64,000 nucleotides of DNA from Polietes domitor. Lineage: Eukaryota; Arthropoda; Insecta; Diptera; Muscidae. Below, one piece after another: positions 1-13,299 of this stretch. A model generated the notes under the pieces. It saw only the letters and a program-made list of their open reading frames with translations. It searched no databases and had not been told where the DNA came from. A program made the position numbers and the translations under genes. The DNA is taken from NCBI GenBank assembly GCA_947397865.1, contig OX377620.1:91919924-91983923 (forward strand). The letters run 5' to 3'. The first letter of the stretch is position 1; the number at the start of each line of letters is the position of its first letter.

Positions 1-463
1 CCACATACGAATTTCACTCCCGATTAAAGTTTTTCCGCTCCAGAAACAACATATTTTAACAGATTTTCTTCAAGTTTGGCAAAATATCTTATATTTCCAT
101 GAGAAACACCCAGGATGAAAATGAGCCAGATCGGTTCAGATTTATATATAGCTCCTATACAAATTTCGCTCCCGGCTTGATTTTTCCGCCCCAGAAACCA
201 CGTATTTTCACCGAATTACTTCAAATTGAGAACTGGAAGAACCTATTGTGAAATGGGTCAATTCATTCCATGTTTGTATATAGCCCTGATACAAATATTC
301 TTCTCGATTTGACAAATTGAACCAGGACATATTAGCCTATGATTAGGAAACATACAAAAATTCTTCCCTTTTTCACTTTTTTCCGAATTGAATTGTATTC
401 TGATAGAAAGTGGAGTGCATCATATAGTCGGCCCCGCCCGACTTTAGCCTTTCCTTACTGGTT
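1..463 (-). repeat. Family A non-autonomous repeat, truncated by window start
   Basis: The stretch repeats words seen in every A copy: CGGTTCAGATTTATATATAG, CCAGAAACCACGTATTTTCA and an end reading GCCCGACTTTAGCC then TTCCTTACT. The end is the reverse complement of the AAGTAAGGAAAGGCTAAAGT start seen at 44.55 kb, so the copy lies on the minus strand. Internal units of about 150 bases repeat. No coding potential is visible. Confidence 0.8.
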
Positions 464-960
464 ATTCTTAGAATAACTCATTGGTCGTATTATTGCACTT
501 TTAGATTGATTTTTTCGTGGTTTTTTTCAAAGTGACAGTTAAAGACATTTTGTAAAAGCTGTTGTGAAAAAAATTAGAAGGAATCAATCCCTATCGAATG
601 ATTCCTGAATGATGAATATTGGACGGAAAAATGACGTCACTGACTCCTCTTTGGTGAAAAAAAAATTAATAAAGCAGGTGGGGTTTCAGAGTCAAAATTT
701 CCAAATTCTTTTTAACAAAAATATACATCATTCGAAAGGTATTGACTGCAGCTATTTATTTTATTAAATACTAAAATGCTTTTTATTAAATACTAGTACC
801 ATATAGAAAAATATTTCAGTTGCCACTATGAAAAAAAAATATTATAACCGTTCAATAATTCGACCAATAAGTTTCTCTACAACAATAATCAACATTTATA
901 TTTAAAGTGTTTTCAAGGATATATAAATTCACGGAAATTCCTGACTATATCTGCAAAAGG
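464..960. mobile_element. Family H foldback element, truncated copy
   Basis: Two inverted arms are visible. The left arm, about 466-650, contains CTTAGAATAACTCATTGG and CATTTTGTAAAAG; the right arm, about 720-960, contains the inverted counterparts CATTCGAAAGGTATTGA and GTTCAATAATTCGACCAAT. Both match the arms of the larger H element at 5268-7318. The outer end of the left arm is missing where it meets family A. Confidence 0.65.
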
Positions 961-1038
961 AAATGATCAAACCTATTGTTATGCTTTTCTGATTAAAGAT
1001 AACATATGTTTATTGGTCATATCATCAAACATATTTAA

Positions 1039-3026
1039 AAACAAGTAAGAAGGCGTTAAGTTCGGCCGGGCCGCATCTTATATACCCTCCACCACGGAGT
1101 GCATTCCACAGTATTACCAGCAGATTAAAGGATGTCGACTTTACATAGAAGTGCAGTAAATTGTGATATGTTTATGCTCATTACTATATTTGTTTACTAT
1201 TTCAAACTATAATGTATTCTTATGCGCACTGTTTAAAATCGACTAAACAGTAAATAAAATGCTGAAATTGTGAAAGTGAACATGCCTAAATATTAGGCGA
1301 TTGTCAGTCGCCATTAGAAAGAAGCATTTTCAGATACAGACAAAGTGATAAGAAACGTATAAATTTTAAAGATATCCCCATTCGCCCCATTCTCCGCCCA
1401 AATGTACAAATTTCGAAAAACCCCTTTTTCAAGTATTCATAGTCAGAACGAATTTCATGATTTCAACTTCAGCGGTTTGGTAGGTCCCATTTTTATCCAT
1501 CTTTTTAATTATATCCTTTAAATGTACGAACTTCGAAAAATCCCTTTATTTTACGTGTCTATGCAATTAGAGGGATGTACACACCGAATTTCATGATTCT
1601 AGCTGTTGTCGTATCATTGGTACCATATTTTATCCCTTTTTGTCCCATTTCGCCCGCTAAAACTTTTATGAGGAATGTCCGCAACATATTTTAACTGTAT
1701 GAAAATAAGATATTTAATTAATAAGCCAAGGCTATCAATATTTGTATACTATATATATAATGGATATAATCTTCAATTCATAAAGTAAATATAAGGGAGC
1801 AATCATAAATACCCTAAATATTGGGGGATAGAGTGTATTTTCAGCTACAGTCGTTTGGTTGGTTGTATTTCCATCCTATTTTAATTTCAAAAGTATAAAT
1901 TTTGAAAATACCTTATCTCTCACGTACGCAGTAAAAGACAACTTCATGATTCTACCATTTTTTGTCGTAAAAGCAACAAAATAAAGTACGAATTTGGAAT
2001 ACAAAATATTTTACGTGGCTATGCAGTCAGAGGAATGTATACACCGAATTCCATGATTCTATCAGCGGCCAATTTGTTGGTACCATTTTTATCCCCTTTT
2101 TCCAATTTTGCCCCCTCAAGAGTACGACTATCTAAAATCTCTTTATTTTACGTATCTACACAATTAGATGGATGATGTACACACTGAATTTCAGCATTCT
2201 AGCTGTATTCGTTTAGTTGGTACTATTAAAAGTACGAATTTGGAAAAAAACGTTTTATTTTTCGTGTCTACGAGTCAGAGGAACGTATACTCCGAATTTC
2301 ATGGTTCTAGCTGCTGTCATTTGGTAGGTACTATTTTTATCCCCTTTTACCATTTGAACCCCAAAAAGTACGAATTTTGGAAAGTTCTTTTATTTTACGT
2401 GTCTACGCAATTAGAGGAATCGAATTTCATTATTCTAGGTGCAGCCGTTAGGTTGGTACTATTTTTATCCCTCTATCCCCATTTAACCCCTTAAAAGTAC
2501 GAATTTAGAAAAAAATACTTTTATATTATGTATCTACTCTATTAGAGGAATGTATACGCCAAATTTCGTGTTTCTATCTGTTGTCGTTTGATAGGTACCA
2601 TTTTTATCCCTTTTGTCCCATTTCGCCCCCTACAAATAAAAATCACTCTATGGTGCCCTTTTATGCTATAAAGGGAATGTGCATTGCAAATATCAAGTAA
2701 ATACAAGCTAATATATTCAAAAAAACATGCTGAAATGCTCCAAATATTAGGGGTATTTTCAGTCCTTGTGAGGGAAAAATTTTTCCCTCTGGGCCGATTT
2801 CGTCCACTTTCAATCCCAACCGATCTACAACCATAAGACACATTTAGGAAAAATTTGAACCTCCTAGCTCATTTCGTTCGGCCGCTATCGTGCTTTCAAC
2901 AGACAGACGGACATGACTATATAATCTTAGAATTTTACCACGACCCAGAATGATGAATATTTCAAGGTGTTACAAACGGAATGACAAAGTGAATATACCC
3001 CCATCCTGGAGGTGGAGGGTATAAAA
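1039..3026 (+). mobile_element. Family B element, full-length copy (about 2 kb)
   Basis: It starts AACAAGTAAGAAGGCGTTAA then TATACCCTCCACCACGG, and ends CCTGGAGGTGGAGGGTATA, so subterminal inverted repeats TATACCCTCCACC/GGTGGAGGGTATA bound it. The interior holds degenerate direct repeats of about 110-140 bases (AAAGTACGAATTT, CACCGAATTTCATGATTC, TTGGTACCATTTTTATCCC) and near the right end the GACGGACAT module. A second full-length copy lies inverted at 25041-27020. The short open frames inside are by-products of the direct repeats. No transposase is visible; superfamily unknown. Confidence 0.8.
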
Positions 3027-4131
3027 ACAGCCACATACAGGTTTTTACATCTTTGTCGCCTATAATAAGATTAATATGTTAACAAATTATTTATGCACTC
3101 ATTATAAATCTATACAGGTTGAACATTTTAAATTGGGTTAATTAAATTTAATTTAAAAAGCCTATTAATTATTGTCAGGAGATTGGAATATGAATGAGGC
3201 CTTGGGGGATGATGACCATTCACTGACAAAGAACCCCTTGTAACGATCAATTAAAAATTGTATATATTTAAAATTAGTTGACAATAAATTGTGTAGACAA
3301 CATGACGACGCTTTTTTAATTCAAGTGATCTACCTCTGAAAAATAATTAAAACAAACACTACTAGACCTCAAGATGAACTAACGAAATAAAGAAAAAAAA
3401 AATAGTTTTTTCATATACATTATAATATAATAGTTTGAGACAAACGTATTACTATGTGAAATTTTTTACGACGTGCACTTCTGCACTGTGCACGAATTCC
3501 TATGAAAAATAACCCCCATCGACAATCCTCACAATCGTCACTTCCTGAATGGGAATTCTGTGCAATGAATTAAAATGACACAATAACGAGTAAACAATTC
3601 ACGCAATGCTTAAAATACTGGGCATTATGGTCAAATTATATATACAAAGTTAGTAGTCAATAAATTCTAATTTCCGTGATTGTTGTTTGGACTTTCTTTT
3701 CCATCACTTCATAAATTAATTGCATTAGTAGTATTTATAGTGTTTTTAGCTTCCGAACATATTTCAAAACTTTGATTGGATTCCGCAATAAAAAATAGCG
3801 CTGACTGGAAACACAATTGTGAATTTTAGCATCTCGTCGTCAAGTGCGACTTAAAGCGCCAAACGAGATTAGTCGGCTAATAGTGAAATAAAATATGGAG
3901 TAGCGAGAGAAATATTTGAATGTCAAAACACGAACCGTTTGGTCCACTTTCTGTTCAGATATGCTTGAGCTATGCATACAATGGCAAATACCAAATCATC
4001 AATATTGATTGTATAGTGTCGAAGAGTGACATGTAGCGACATTTCTCTTCCGGAATTTCTCGAGACTATTTTATTCCCGAGATTCATCAAAATCTTTATT
4101 TCACCCAGCATTTATGCCGGGCCACTCATAT

Positions 4132-4175
<44 letters not shown>

Positions 4176-5267
4176 CCCTTAGTTCCTAGTTGGAACATAG
4201 GGCCTCATATTATTTTAAAGTCTCTCAAATGAAATACAAAATTACCAGCTTGTCTTATTCAAATTTAATATCGAACCCTTCCTTTTGAAAAACCCTATAG
4301 AATACGATCTCTTCTGCATAATAGACCGCCTAGACATTTTGTCTGTCTTTTTTTGCATAAATACATCGCTACGATGATCTTAGCCCACTGTGATCTGCTG
4401 TCGACATACGTCATCGTTCCATCCATCCGACCACTGTCAATTGTCCAGTGGATTGTCTGTCGGTCTGTCTATGAATGATTTGTATTGCCCACTTTACGCA
4501 CTTTTCTCACAAGCACGTCTGAAATTCGCCCCGCGCGCTTTCAAAAGGCCTATAGTATTTTGGGTTAATAGTTAGATAAATGTATATTTTGAGTGTTTTT
4601 TCTTTAGGCTTTTTCTTTGTTTTGCTTTTTAATGTTGTTGTCTTTTTTACGATTACCTGTTGCTGTTATAAAGACAACATCAGGTTTACATTATTTTGGG
4701 TTTTTTTTTCTTTGGTTTTATGCAAAATTTATTCATAGTTTTAGGTTTGAAAATTTTCCCAAATTAGTTTGTTTTTGTTTTTATTTCTGTGTGAACGTGT
4801 GATCTTTAATTCAATCTCAAAATGTTATTTTGTTTTAATTTTTATTTGCTGTCTTCTTCTTGGTCTTTTCTAATTTTATTATCCGGAGGTTTTTATGGGT
4901 ATGCAAATCGTAAAAAAACTATGAGAAAAACTTGAATTAAAATTAAGATCAAGTGTCGTATAACTCTAGTTTACGATCGTCTTTTGTTGTTGTCATAAAC
5001 TCGAATTGATCGGATTAGTTGTTGTTTGTGGTACCTTTTTCTATTCTTTTTTATTGGATAATGAGATTAGTGAGTCCAGCTTTTGAAAGTACATTCACTG
5101 ACATTAGAGTGAATGGATGGATGGTTGGTTAGCCGGGCGAAGTTACCAAATTAACGATTTCTATTTAGCAGAACATGATGCGGAAATTGATAAGTGGGGC
5201 TATCCCTTCATCCACTGAGTTTAACAAAGCTAAGAGAATTATTTTTCAATCTCATTTTCATATACAG
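3027..5267. other. Unique AT-rich DNA, no gene seen
   Basis: No open frame here shows a recognisable domain, and no repeat family of the window recurs. The only clear structure is the TA microsatellite at 4136-4173. Long T-rich tracts occupy 4580-4880. Confidence 0.5.
4136..4173. repeat. (TA)n microsatellite
   Basis: About 19 uninterrupted TA dinucleotides, followed by TATTCCCC. Confidence 0.95.
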
Positions 5268-5732
5268 TAGGATGGGTAACGAAAATAAGTTACAGCGGTC
5301 ACCCCCCAGAAATGAAAATTGGATTGTTTATGATGATCTGCAAAATATTTCGTCACCTCTAAGATTCATGTTTTCCCCGTGTATTTTTTATGTTGCATTT
5401 TTGTCCATATTTTTTCTGAATTAATAGACCCTTTTGGAAACACTTAAATAAAAATTTTTATTCTTGTCTTAGAATAACTCATTGGCCGTATTATTGGACG
5501 TTTAGTATATTTTTTGTGAGTTTTCAAAGTGACAGCTACTAACTCATATTACTTGATAACATTTTGTAAAAAATGTTATGACAAATAAATAGAAGATCAT
5601 CAATTCAAGATATAGCCGGGGTGGTATCGATTTTCGTAGAAGTGCAGTAATATTACAGGAAAATATATATATTTTTTGAATATAACCAAATCAAAACAAA
5701 TACAAATATTAAGAAAATAATTTTATAAATAA

Positions 5733-5897
5733 AACAAGTAAGGAAAGATGGACAGGCAGACAGACGGACATTGCTAAATCGACTCAGAAAGTGATTCTAA
5801 GTCGATCGGTATACTTAACAATGGGTCTATCCCGCTTCCTTTTGGGTGTTACAAACAAATGCACAAAGCCATAATACTCTCGTGGAGTGTATAAATA
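5733..5897 (+). repeat. Family A, short end-to-end deletion copy
   Basis: It begins AACAAGTAAGGAAAG, jumps directly to the right-end module GACAGACGGACATTGCTAAA, and ends GTGTTACAAACAAATGCACA and CTCGTGGAGTGTATA. The whole interior of family A is missing. It lies inside the family H element. Confidence 0.75.
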
Positions 5898-6004
5898 TAA
5901 AAAAATATGCTTACATATCGAAATAATATTTCAAGTCAATTCAAAAAATAAATATTCTTATATTTATATTTTCAAAAAGCTTAACTACAATAAATATTGG
6001 TAGA

Positions 6005-6888
6005 AAGTGGGTGTTTCAGTAGGTTCTATTTCCATTTTAGAGGAATATACACACCGAATTTCATCACTCTAGCTGTAGTCGTTTAGTTAGTACTATTTTT
6101 ATCCCTCTGTATCCCTTGAAAGTACGAATTAGGAAACAAACTTTTATTTTTCGTGTCTACGCAGTCAGAGGAATGTATACTTCGAATTTCATGACTCTAG
6201 CTGCGGTCATTTGGTTGGTACTAAAAGTACGAATTTCGAAAAATCTATCTATTTTACGTGTCTACGCAATCAGAGGAATGAATACTCCGAATTTCATTGT
6301 TCTAGGTGCAGCCGTTTGGTTGGTACTATGTGTATCCCTCTTTTCCCATTTCACCCCTTAAAAGTACGAATTTGGAAAAAAATGCTTTTATATAATGTAC
6401 CTACTCAATTAGAGGAATGTACGCACCGAACGTGTTTCTAGCTGTTGTCTTTAATATGTACCATTTGTATCAGTTGTTGCCCCATTTCACCCCATACGAA
6501 TAAAAAGCACGTTATGGTGTACGTTTTTATTATAGAAGGAATGTGCATACCCAATATGAAGTAAGTACAAGCAGACATATTGAAAAAATATGCTTAAATA
6601 CTCTAGAATATTAGGTGTTATTGTGGGTATTTTTAATCCTTGTGAGGGAATTTTTTTCCCTTTGGGTCGATTTCGCCCAGTTTCAAACCCAACCGATCTA
6701 CGACTATAGGACGCATTTATGGAAAATTTGGACGTCCTAGCTCATTTTGTTTAGATGCTAGCGTGTTTTCAACAGACGGACGGACATGGCTAGATCGTCT
6801 TAGAATTTTATGACGATCAAGAATATATATACTTTATAGGGTCTCAGGTCGATATTTCAAGGTGTGGAGGTGGAGAGTATAAAAATGG
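6005..6888 (+). mobile_element. Family B element, left-truncated copy inside H
   Basis: Three internal direct repeats (AAAGTACGAATT near 6119, 6226 and 6361) are followed by the right-end region with GACGGACATGGCTAGATCG and GATATTTCAAGGTGTGGAGG. A small deletion relative to other copies removes the GTTACAAACGGAATGACAAA block just before the terminal GGTGGAGAGTATAA. Confidence 0.75.
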
Positions 6889-7367
6889 AGTCAATGACGT
6901 AATTTTTCGTCCGATATTCATCATTTAGGCATCATTCGAAAGGTATTGATTCCTTCTATATTTTTTCATTACACCTCTTACAAAATGTTTTCGAGAAATA
7001 TGAGTTTTTAGCTGTCACCTTGAAAAACCACAAATTAAACAAATTAATATAAACGTCCAATAATACGACCACTGAGACAGGAGTAAACATGTTCATTTAA
7101 AGTGCTTCCAAGGGTCTAACAATTCAAAAAAAAAATTGGACAAAACAACATAAAAATAATTACACAGAAAAAACATGATTCTTTGAGGAGTTTTGAGCGT
7201 TTAGCTCACAGATGCCTTGACCCACCCAGTGACGAAATATTTTGCAGATCATCATTAAACAGTCCAATCTTCATTTCTGGTGGGTGACCGCAGCAATTTA
7301 TATTCGTGACCCATCCTAATCCACCTCCTCTCTTCAACCCTTAAGGTGGTTCCCATATTTTTTTTTA

Positions 7368-7870
7368 TATTCTTTGTTATGACAGTAAGGCCCAAAACTG
7401 CCCCCTAGTCACCTCTAGAGGGAAGACATGTAAAACTGGCCCCATTAGGGCCCAAACATATATGTCCCCTATCTCTACTCCATAATGGGGTTCCCATACA
7501 AACACTACATTTTTATAAAATTTGCTCCCACCGCTCTAATTGCCCTTAGTGGGGTCAAATGTATGACCAGCCCCAAATTTTTTTACTGCCTCAATATTTT
7601 CCCCATACACTGGCGTATTTTTAATTTTGTTTTATGAAAGAAAGGCCCAATACTACCCAGCAGTTGACCCTAGAGGCGACTGATCCCTTTTAATTTTCCC
7701 TCCTCAACATTTACTCCAAACATACCTAACCCCTATCACCACTCTTTAAGGGGAAAAGTTGACTACCTATAATGCTTAAGAGGACTTCCATACAAAAGCA
7801 AAGGGAGCTAGGGGAGTCAAATGTCAATGTTATAGTCATCTATTAATGCAACGGCTCTATCGGCAGCGTA
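7368..7870. repeat. Imperfect tandem duplication, unit about 255 bases
   Basis: GTAAGGCCCAAAACTGCCCC at 7386 recurs in altered form (GAAAGGCCCAATACTACCC) about 255 bases later, followed in both by CCTAGAGG or CTCTAGAGG, CCCCTATC and GGGGTCAAATGT / GGGAGTCAAATGT. The copies are quite diverged. Nothing similar is seen elsewhere in the window. Confidence 0.5.
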
Positions 7871-9623
7871 TCTGACAAGACAGTTTTGAAGCTTTTGGTA
7901 TTTTTTTACCTCTTTTGCCTTTGCCCCGATGAGCGCCCACTTACACTCACCCCACCACCCCCATTTTCGGCTCATGATTTTTTTCGGAGCCTCACAAAAT
8001 AGGGAGCTCCAGCATATCGAAATCGAAAAGTCCCACACCTAATATACATCTTTAATGCATTTTATGAAAAGCTAATTTGGCAACTACTCCGACTCATAAT
8101 GCAAAAGGAGACGTAAATTCTAAGAGCTGTTATACTAAGAATCTTATACCTTATTCATGCAATTTTTATAGCCTGTTCAAAAACAATGTCGATCATATAC
8201 AGATGAAATGCCGTTCTCATTACCTTACCAATGTTTTCTAGAATCGGGAAGCAAAACAAAACCAGATCAGACTTGTCAAATATTCCACATTGAAAAATCG
8301 TAAAGTATTTTAACGAAACGAAACAATGCCAAAGAAAGAAAAAGAGCAAAAGAAACAACAGCACCATACAATCCCAAAAATATTTGCTATTCAAGACTTG
8401 TTCCATTCTATCACCACCGTATCACCGTTTAAAAGGTAAAATGCGTAGACTGTATTTCTTTTTTCATTTCGATCTTTTTTTTTTTTGTTTTTTTTTTTTC
8501 GTTCTTGGCAAACAAAAACAAATACTTTCAGAAGAGTGGAATTTCAGAGTCATTTGTATTTGAAATGAGTGATTAAGATACACCAGACAGACGAACGGAC
8601 GGACGGACGGTCAAACACATTTTGTCCAAAAGGTAAATGAACTGCAAATTAAATGAAATTAAATCAAATGGAATTAAGTAAAACAAATTGGAACAATACA
8701 AAGAGCAGCTTCAAAAAAAAAATAATGAATATTGTAAAATTGAATGCCCGCGCGGTCGACTGACTGACTTTCGCTCCCCTTTCCGATAACACGCTTAAAT
8801 AAAAACTATGACTACCGAACGAAAAGCGACTTTTTGGTGTTTCACACAAAGATGGATAGTTGTCAATACCAAAACAAAAAAAACATAAATAAATAAAATA
8901 AAAATAATAAACAAAGTGTGACAAAAGTTATGCTTCGGGCAATGATACGATAACATTGTATGAGGGTGGTATGATGGGCGTTGTTCATGTTAAATGGGCA
9001 CTCAACAGTGACATTGGAGTATGTGTTTCCTTAGGAAATCGTAGCCAGGATAGATGACAAACAGAAACACGTTTCAAAGACTACAAAAATTACGATATAA
9101 TAACGAAATTTTGGAATTATGTAGAAAATGTATGCCTCCGAAAATAATGGCCTACATATTTTTTTGACCTTTTACTAAAAACTGTCGCCATTTCATTATT
9201 TACAGCAATGATGTCATAATACTTTTTGGGCAAGAAGTCAACTATGGCATTTAAAATTGGCAAGATTGGAGAAGACATACTGGAGAGGTCCGTTGACTAA
9301 AATGATTCTGGAAGGGCATTAAGCACATCTAAATTATGTGTTCTTCGCGAAAAATAAAAGCAATTTGTACCTGCAGGAAGAAAAGTAAAATTTACATGCG
9401 AAATGATGTGGTCGCCTTTTTGAAATGAAAACGATAAATTTAGACATTTTTGGAAGTTTTGTTTTTGGAAGCGTATAATTTCTTATTAAAGTAAGGGCCT
9501 TTTTGAATTTATTTTCGTGGTGGCCTATGGCGAACGACAAAAATTACTCTGCTATTACTTCAATTCTATAAAACACAGATAAGAAATATTTTAACTTTTC
9601 TTTTCTCGTTCGCGAGACTAATG
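7871..9623. other. Unique DNA, no gene seen
   Basis: No domain-bearing frame is visible. A short tetranucleotide run (ACGG/GGAC)n lies at about 8594-8610, and poly-T tracts at 8470-8502. The minus-strand open frames near 7817-8038, 8155-8406 and 8664-8924 have no family resemblance that I recognise. Confidence 0.45.
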
Positions 9624-10606
9624 AAAACAAGGAAAGGCGGGGCCGACAATATGATACACTCCACTTTCCATCCAAATACAATTCAATTCGGTCAAAAGTG
9701 AAAACGGAAAGGATTTTTGTATGCTTCCTAACCATAGGCTAATATGAGCTGACCAATTTGTCAAATCGGGCCTATATCCAAACATGAAATAAAGTGACCC
9801 ACTTGCACAATAGGTTCTTCCAGTTCAAGTATAGCTGTTATGCTCAAATTGAAGAAATTCGGTGAAAAATACGTGGTTTCTGGGGCGGAAATAGTCAAGC
9901 CGGGAGCGAAATTTTATGAAAGCTATATATAAATCTGAACCGATTTTCACCATGGGTGTTTGTAGTGGAGGTATAAGATATTTTGCCAAATTTGAAGAAA
10001 AACTGTTAAAATATGTGGTTTATAGAGAGGAAAAAGTCAAATCGGGAGCGAAATTTCAATGGGAACTATATATAAATCTTAACCGATCTGACCTATTTTC
10101 ACCACAGGTCTTCCTAGTTTAAATATAAGATGTTTTGCAAAATTTTAAGACAATCTGATAAAAAATGTGGTTTGGGAGCGAAATTTATATGGGAGCTATA
10201 TAAAAATCTGAACCGATCTAACACATTTTAACCACAGGTGTTTCTAGTTGAAATATAAGATGTTTTGGAAATTTTGAAGAAAATCTGGTAAAAAATGTGG
10301 TATCTAGAGTGAAAAGAATCAAATCGGGAGTGAAATTCGTATGGGGGCTATATCTAAATCTGAAGCGACTGTCTTCAAATTAAATAACGTTCGTTCTTAT
10401 CCCGAAAAACTTCGTTGTGCAAAGTTTCATTTGCTTCTGGCTACAAATGGGACCTGTATCGTGATTACAAGAATAGATGGACAGACAGACGGACATTGCT
10501 AAATCGATTCAAAAAGTGATTCTAATTCGATCGGTATAATTAACAATGGATCAATCTCGATTCCTTTTGGGTGTTACAAACAAATGCACTCGTGGAGTGT
10601 ATAAAA
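9624..10606 (+). repeat. Family A element, nearly complete
   Basis: It starts AAAACAAGGAAAGGCGGGGC with the ACTCCACTTTCC word, carries four to five internal units of about 150 bases (each with CTGAACCGAT and GGGAGCGAAATT), and ends with GACAGACGGACATTGCTAAA, GGGTGTTACAAACAAATGCA and CTCGTGGAGTGTATAAAAA. There is no transposase. Confidence 0.8.
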
Positions 10607-10969
10607 ACAGGCCCTAAGAAATTTTCTTTTCATTTATTTATTTAGAACTTTATAAAGCAGTATAAATGATAAAAATCAATATTCGAAATCAACAAGGGTT
10701 CACTTTAGACTATTTCATTATCAATATACCTCGCCACTACGATAAATGATTTGAGTTCCGATCATATACCAGTTAAAACAGAATTTAATAAGGGCAAACT
10801 GGAGTGCATTCTCAAATCAACTATCTTAGGACTAGTGCTTGGTGTGTAAGGACCGATTCTGATTATAACACAAATATATGAAGAGTCAATTTTACATGGG
10901 TTTGTCATTGGAAGGTGGTGAATTGACCCCCTGTGGTATGTCTTGGACATGTCCGCTGTCTGTTCTAAA

Positions 10970-11127
10970 CCTCCAGTTTAAAACCGGTATCATATGACAT
11001 GACTTGGACCGTACCTCAAAAAACATGTCCTAGAATCGGCCTCGAAGACATGACCTGGAACAGATCTCAGAGGATATAACCTGGAATCGGTTTCAAAGGA
11101 CAAGGCCTAAAACCGTTCTCAAAGGAC
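10970..11127. repeat. Minisatellite, unit 26 bases
   Basis: Five clear units, each close to CATGACCTGGAACCG plus a TCTCAAAGGA-like tail, start near 10998, 11024, 11049, 11075 and 11101. One unit is 25 bases and the others 26. A more diverged unit precedes them (AACCTCCAGTTTAAAACCGG). The period is not a multiple of three, and stop codons break the frames, so it is not a repeat protein. Confidence 0.75.
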
Positions 11128-13299
11128 ATTAATTGAACCACAGTTAGCAGAGGGCTTAACTGTGCCGATGTAAAACATACTTCTCAAAAATAAATCTGCC
11201 TCTATAGCTGGTAATACTTCAATGCTAAAATTTCATTGCATTATTTATCGGGAGAATTTATGTTAGAAATCCCTCAAAATGGACCATTCCATAAAGGTGG
11301 TCGTCCAAATAGTGAATTGCATTAAGTCTGCCGGTTTGAATCTCCGTCAATTCCAAAAATTTCTAAAGTCTTCGGATTCAAATTATACTGACTTTACATA
11401 TTATGCAGAGGTAAGGGGACATTGGCCCGAGCTAAAATGTTGAAAAAGTTAATATTTAAGTTTTCTATATGAAAAGTGGAATTTATTTTTTGTCTTATTT
11501 TTAGCTTTTCTTAATTTTTTATATTGTTTTATGACTCAATATACCTTACAATAAAATTAATGTAAACACATTAATACTGAATTAAACTGTTTAAATGACT
11601 GTTGACATTTAATTTTCCATGTGTTTAGTAATTATTTGTTTTAAAATGTTCATTTTCTTCAAAAAAGAAAGCCAAAGTCAAGGCTGAAAAAAGGAGTTTG
11701 GCACGACAAAATATGTTATTTCTTACACACGAGGTACAGTGAAGACGGGACATACCGTACAACAACAACCTTTGCATTGTTGCGAGCGATGCGAGCACAT
11801 GCATAACATTGAATTGGCAAAGTGAGATGTTTAGTGTGTTGACTTAGTTCGGTGGAATATTTTGTTTATCAGCGCTTCTCATTTGTCGTATGTGATCGCT
11901 GGTATTAATATGAACCCTGATTTAAGTCAAAGACATACATTCGTTGCGAAAGTTCTGACGAGATGGGGTAGCGCCCATCGAAACTGCGCAGTCAACTTTT
12001 AGCTGCAATAATAAAGGTCTCACTTTGCCTTTTTGCTAATTTTGGGTTCTGCTGAAGACTTCAGCACAACCTTTGGTCTTAAACCAAAATAAATGACAAC
12101 ACTTATTTCTTAATTTTAGCCCGCCTATCTTAAGATTATTCCCATCAACATAAAACTGTCCGTACGAATCTGCCGGAATGGTCCAGATAGGCTGGCATCA
12201 AGGCCACATTCGATACTGTGTGGCATGACGGCCTTATATATAAAATGTTGATGTTGTTGTTAATCTTTCCTACGGTGCTTATTAGAATAATACTATTTGT
12301 CGTTCGCACTTCGCACTAAAAAATCGCCAGAATGAGTCAAATCGAGCAAGATGAGAAAAGAATCCAAACAAAGTCTAAAACAGCGTTGCACAATTTTCTG
12401 ATTTTTCAAATAAAAATGTTCTCAAATTATCAAACTTTCGCTGGTCAAGCAAGCAGCAACCTCTATCGGTGTTGATAATTCACAATTTGGTCTGTTTGAA
12501 TGTTTTGACTTACAAACGGATGTGGTTTCTAAGATTTTTATTAGATTGAATTTTATTATATATATTTCAGTTCTTTTTTTGGTGGGAATTTTTGTCGTTA
12601 GTTTTTTTTGTATTGGTATACAATTAACCGGAAGATTTTAATTCATATGTGGTCACCTAATCTCGTATAAAGAGGGGGTCTGGGAATTTCTCGAACGCAG
12701 AGATTGTGCTTGGATGGTGAACAAACGCAGGGTCATTTTGTTGGAGTTATTAGAGCAGATTAGGGCACAAAAATACGACAGCATTTACATCATCAGCAAC
12801 ATTGTATGTAACAAAGGCTTGGACTTCATTTTGGCTCATCTAATCTAAGATTGGAAAAAATTATTGAAATGGGAAATGAAGGCCTGACTGAACACTGAAA
12901 TTAGTGTTTTTTCTTTACATGTATACATAAAATTTGCGAAATAAAATATGTATATTTTCTTATAGAACAAATTGGTAAGTGGATATGAACAAGACTAATA
13001 GTGAAAATGGACATGAATGATATAAGCTGTTATGATGTGTTTTCTTAATCTTTTTTTGGTCATTTTCATTTTCGTGCTGCACTGTGCAATTACATTTCCA
13101 CTCATACATTTAAGTACGACAAGTATGTATTCAAATATTGAATTTATGTCACCACTCGTTTATTGTTATTATTATTTTGTTTAGCGTATAAAACGACATT
13201 GTAATTTAAATCAGACAATTGATCATAAATTCAAATATGATCTCATATTAACCGTAGTGAGAAGATGAAACAGTGATGAAATATTTAATTTTACAAATC
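11128..13299. other. Unique DNA, no gene seen
   Basis: No transposase, RNA gene or long frame is recognisable. There are short CAA and GTT runs (11762-11770, 12250-12262). The stretch 12165-12235 is richer in G and C and could be an unrecognised repeat fragment. Confidence 0.4.

Larger units (their letters stand above)
5268..7318. mobile_element. Family H foldback element with nested A and B pieces
   Basis: The left arm (5268-about 5620) begins TAGGATGGGTAACGAA. The right arm (about 6895-7318) ends TTCGTGACCCATCCTA, its inverse. Inside the arms, matched inverted words include GATGATCTGCAAAATATTTC (5330 region) against GAAATATTTTGCAGATCATC (7236 region), and CGTATTATTGGACGTTTA against its inverse near 7060. 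The centre is filled with an A fragment and a B element. No transposase is seen, so it is non-autonomous; TA flanks may be a target duplication. Confidence 0.7.

Noticed and set aside
1039..3026. Family B considered as a Helitron, LTR or Penelope-like element
   Set aside because: No TC...CTRR ends, no TG...CA long terminal repeats, no primer-binding site and no reverse transcriptase; left unclassified.
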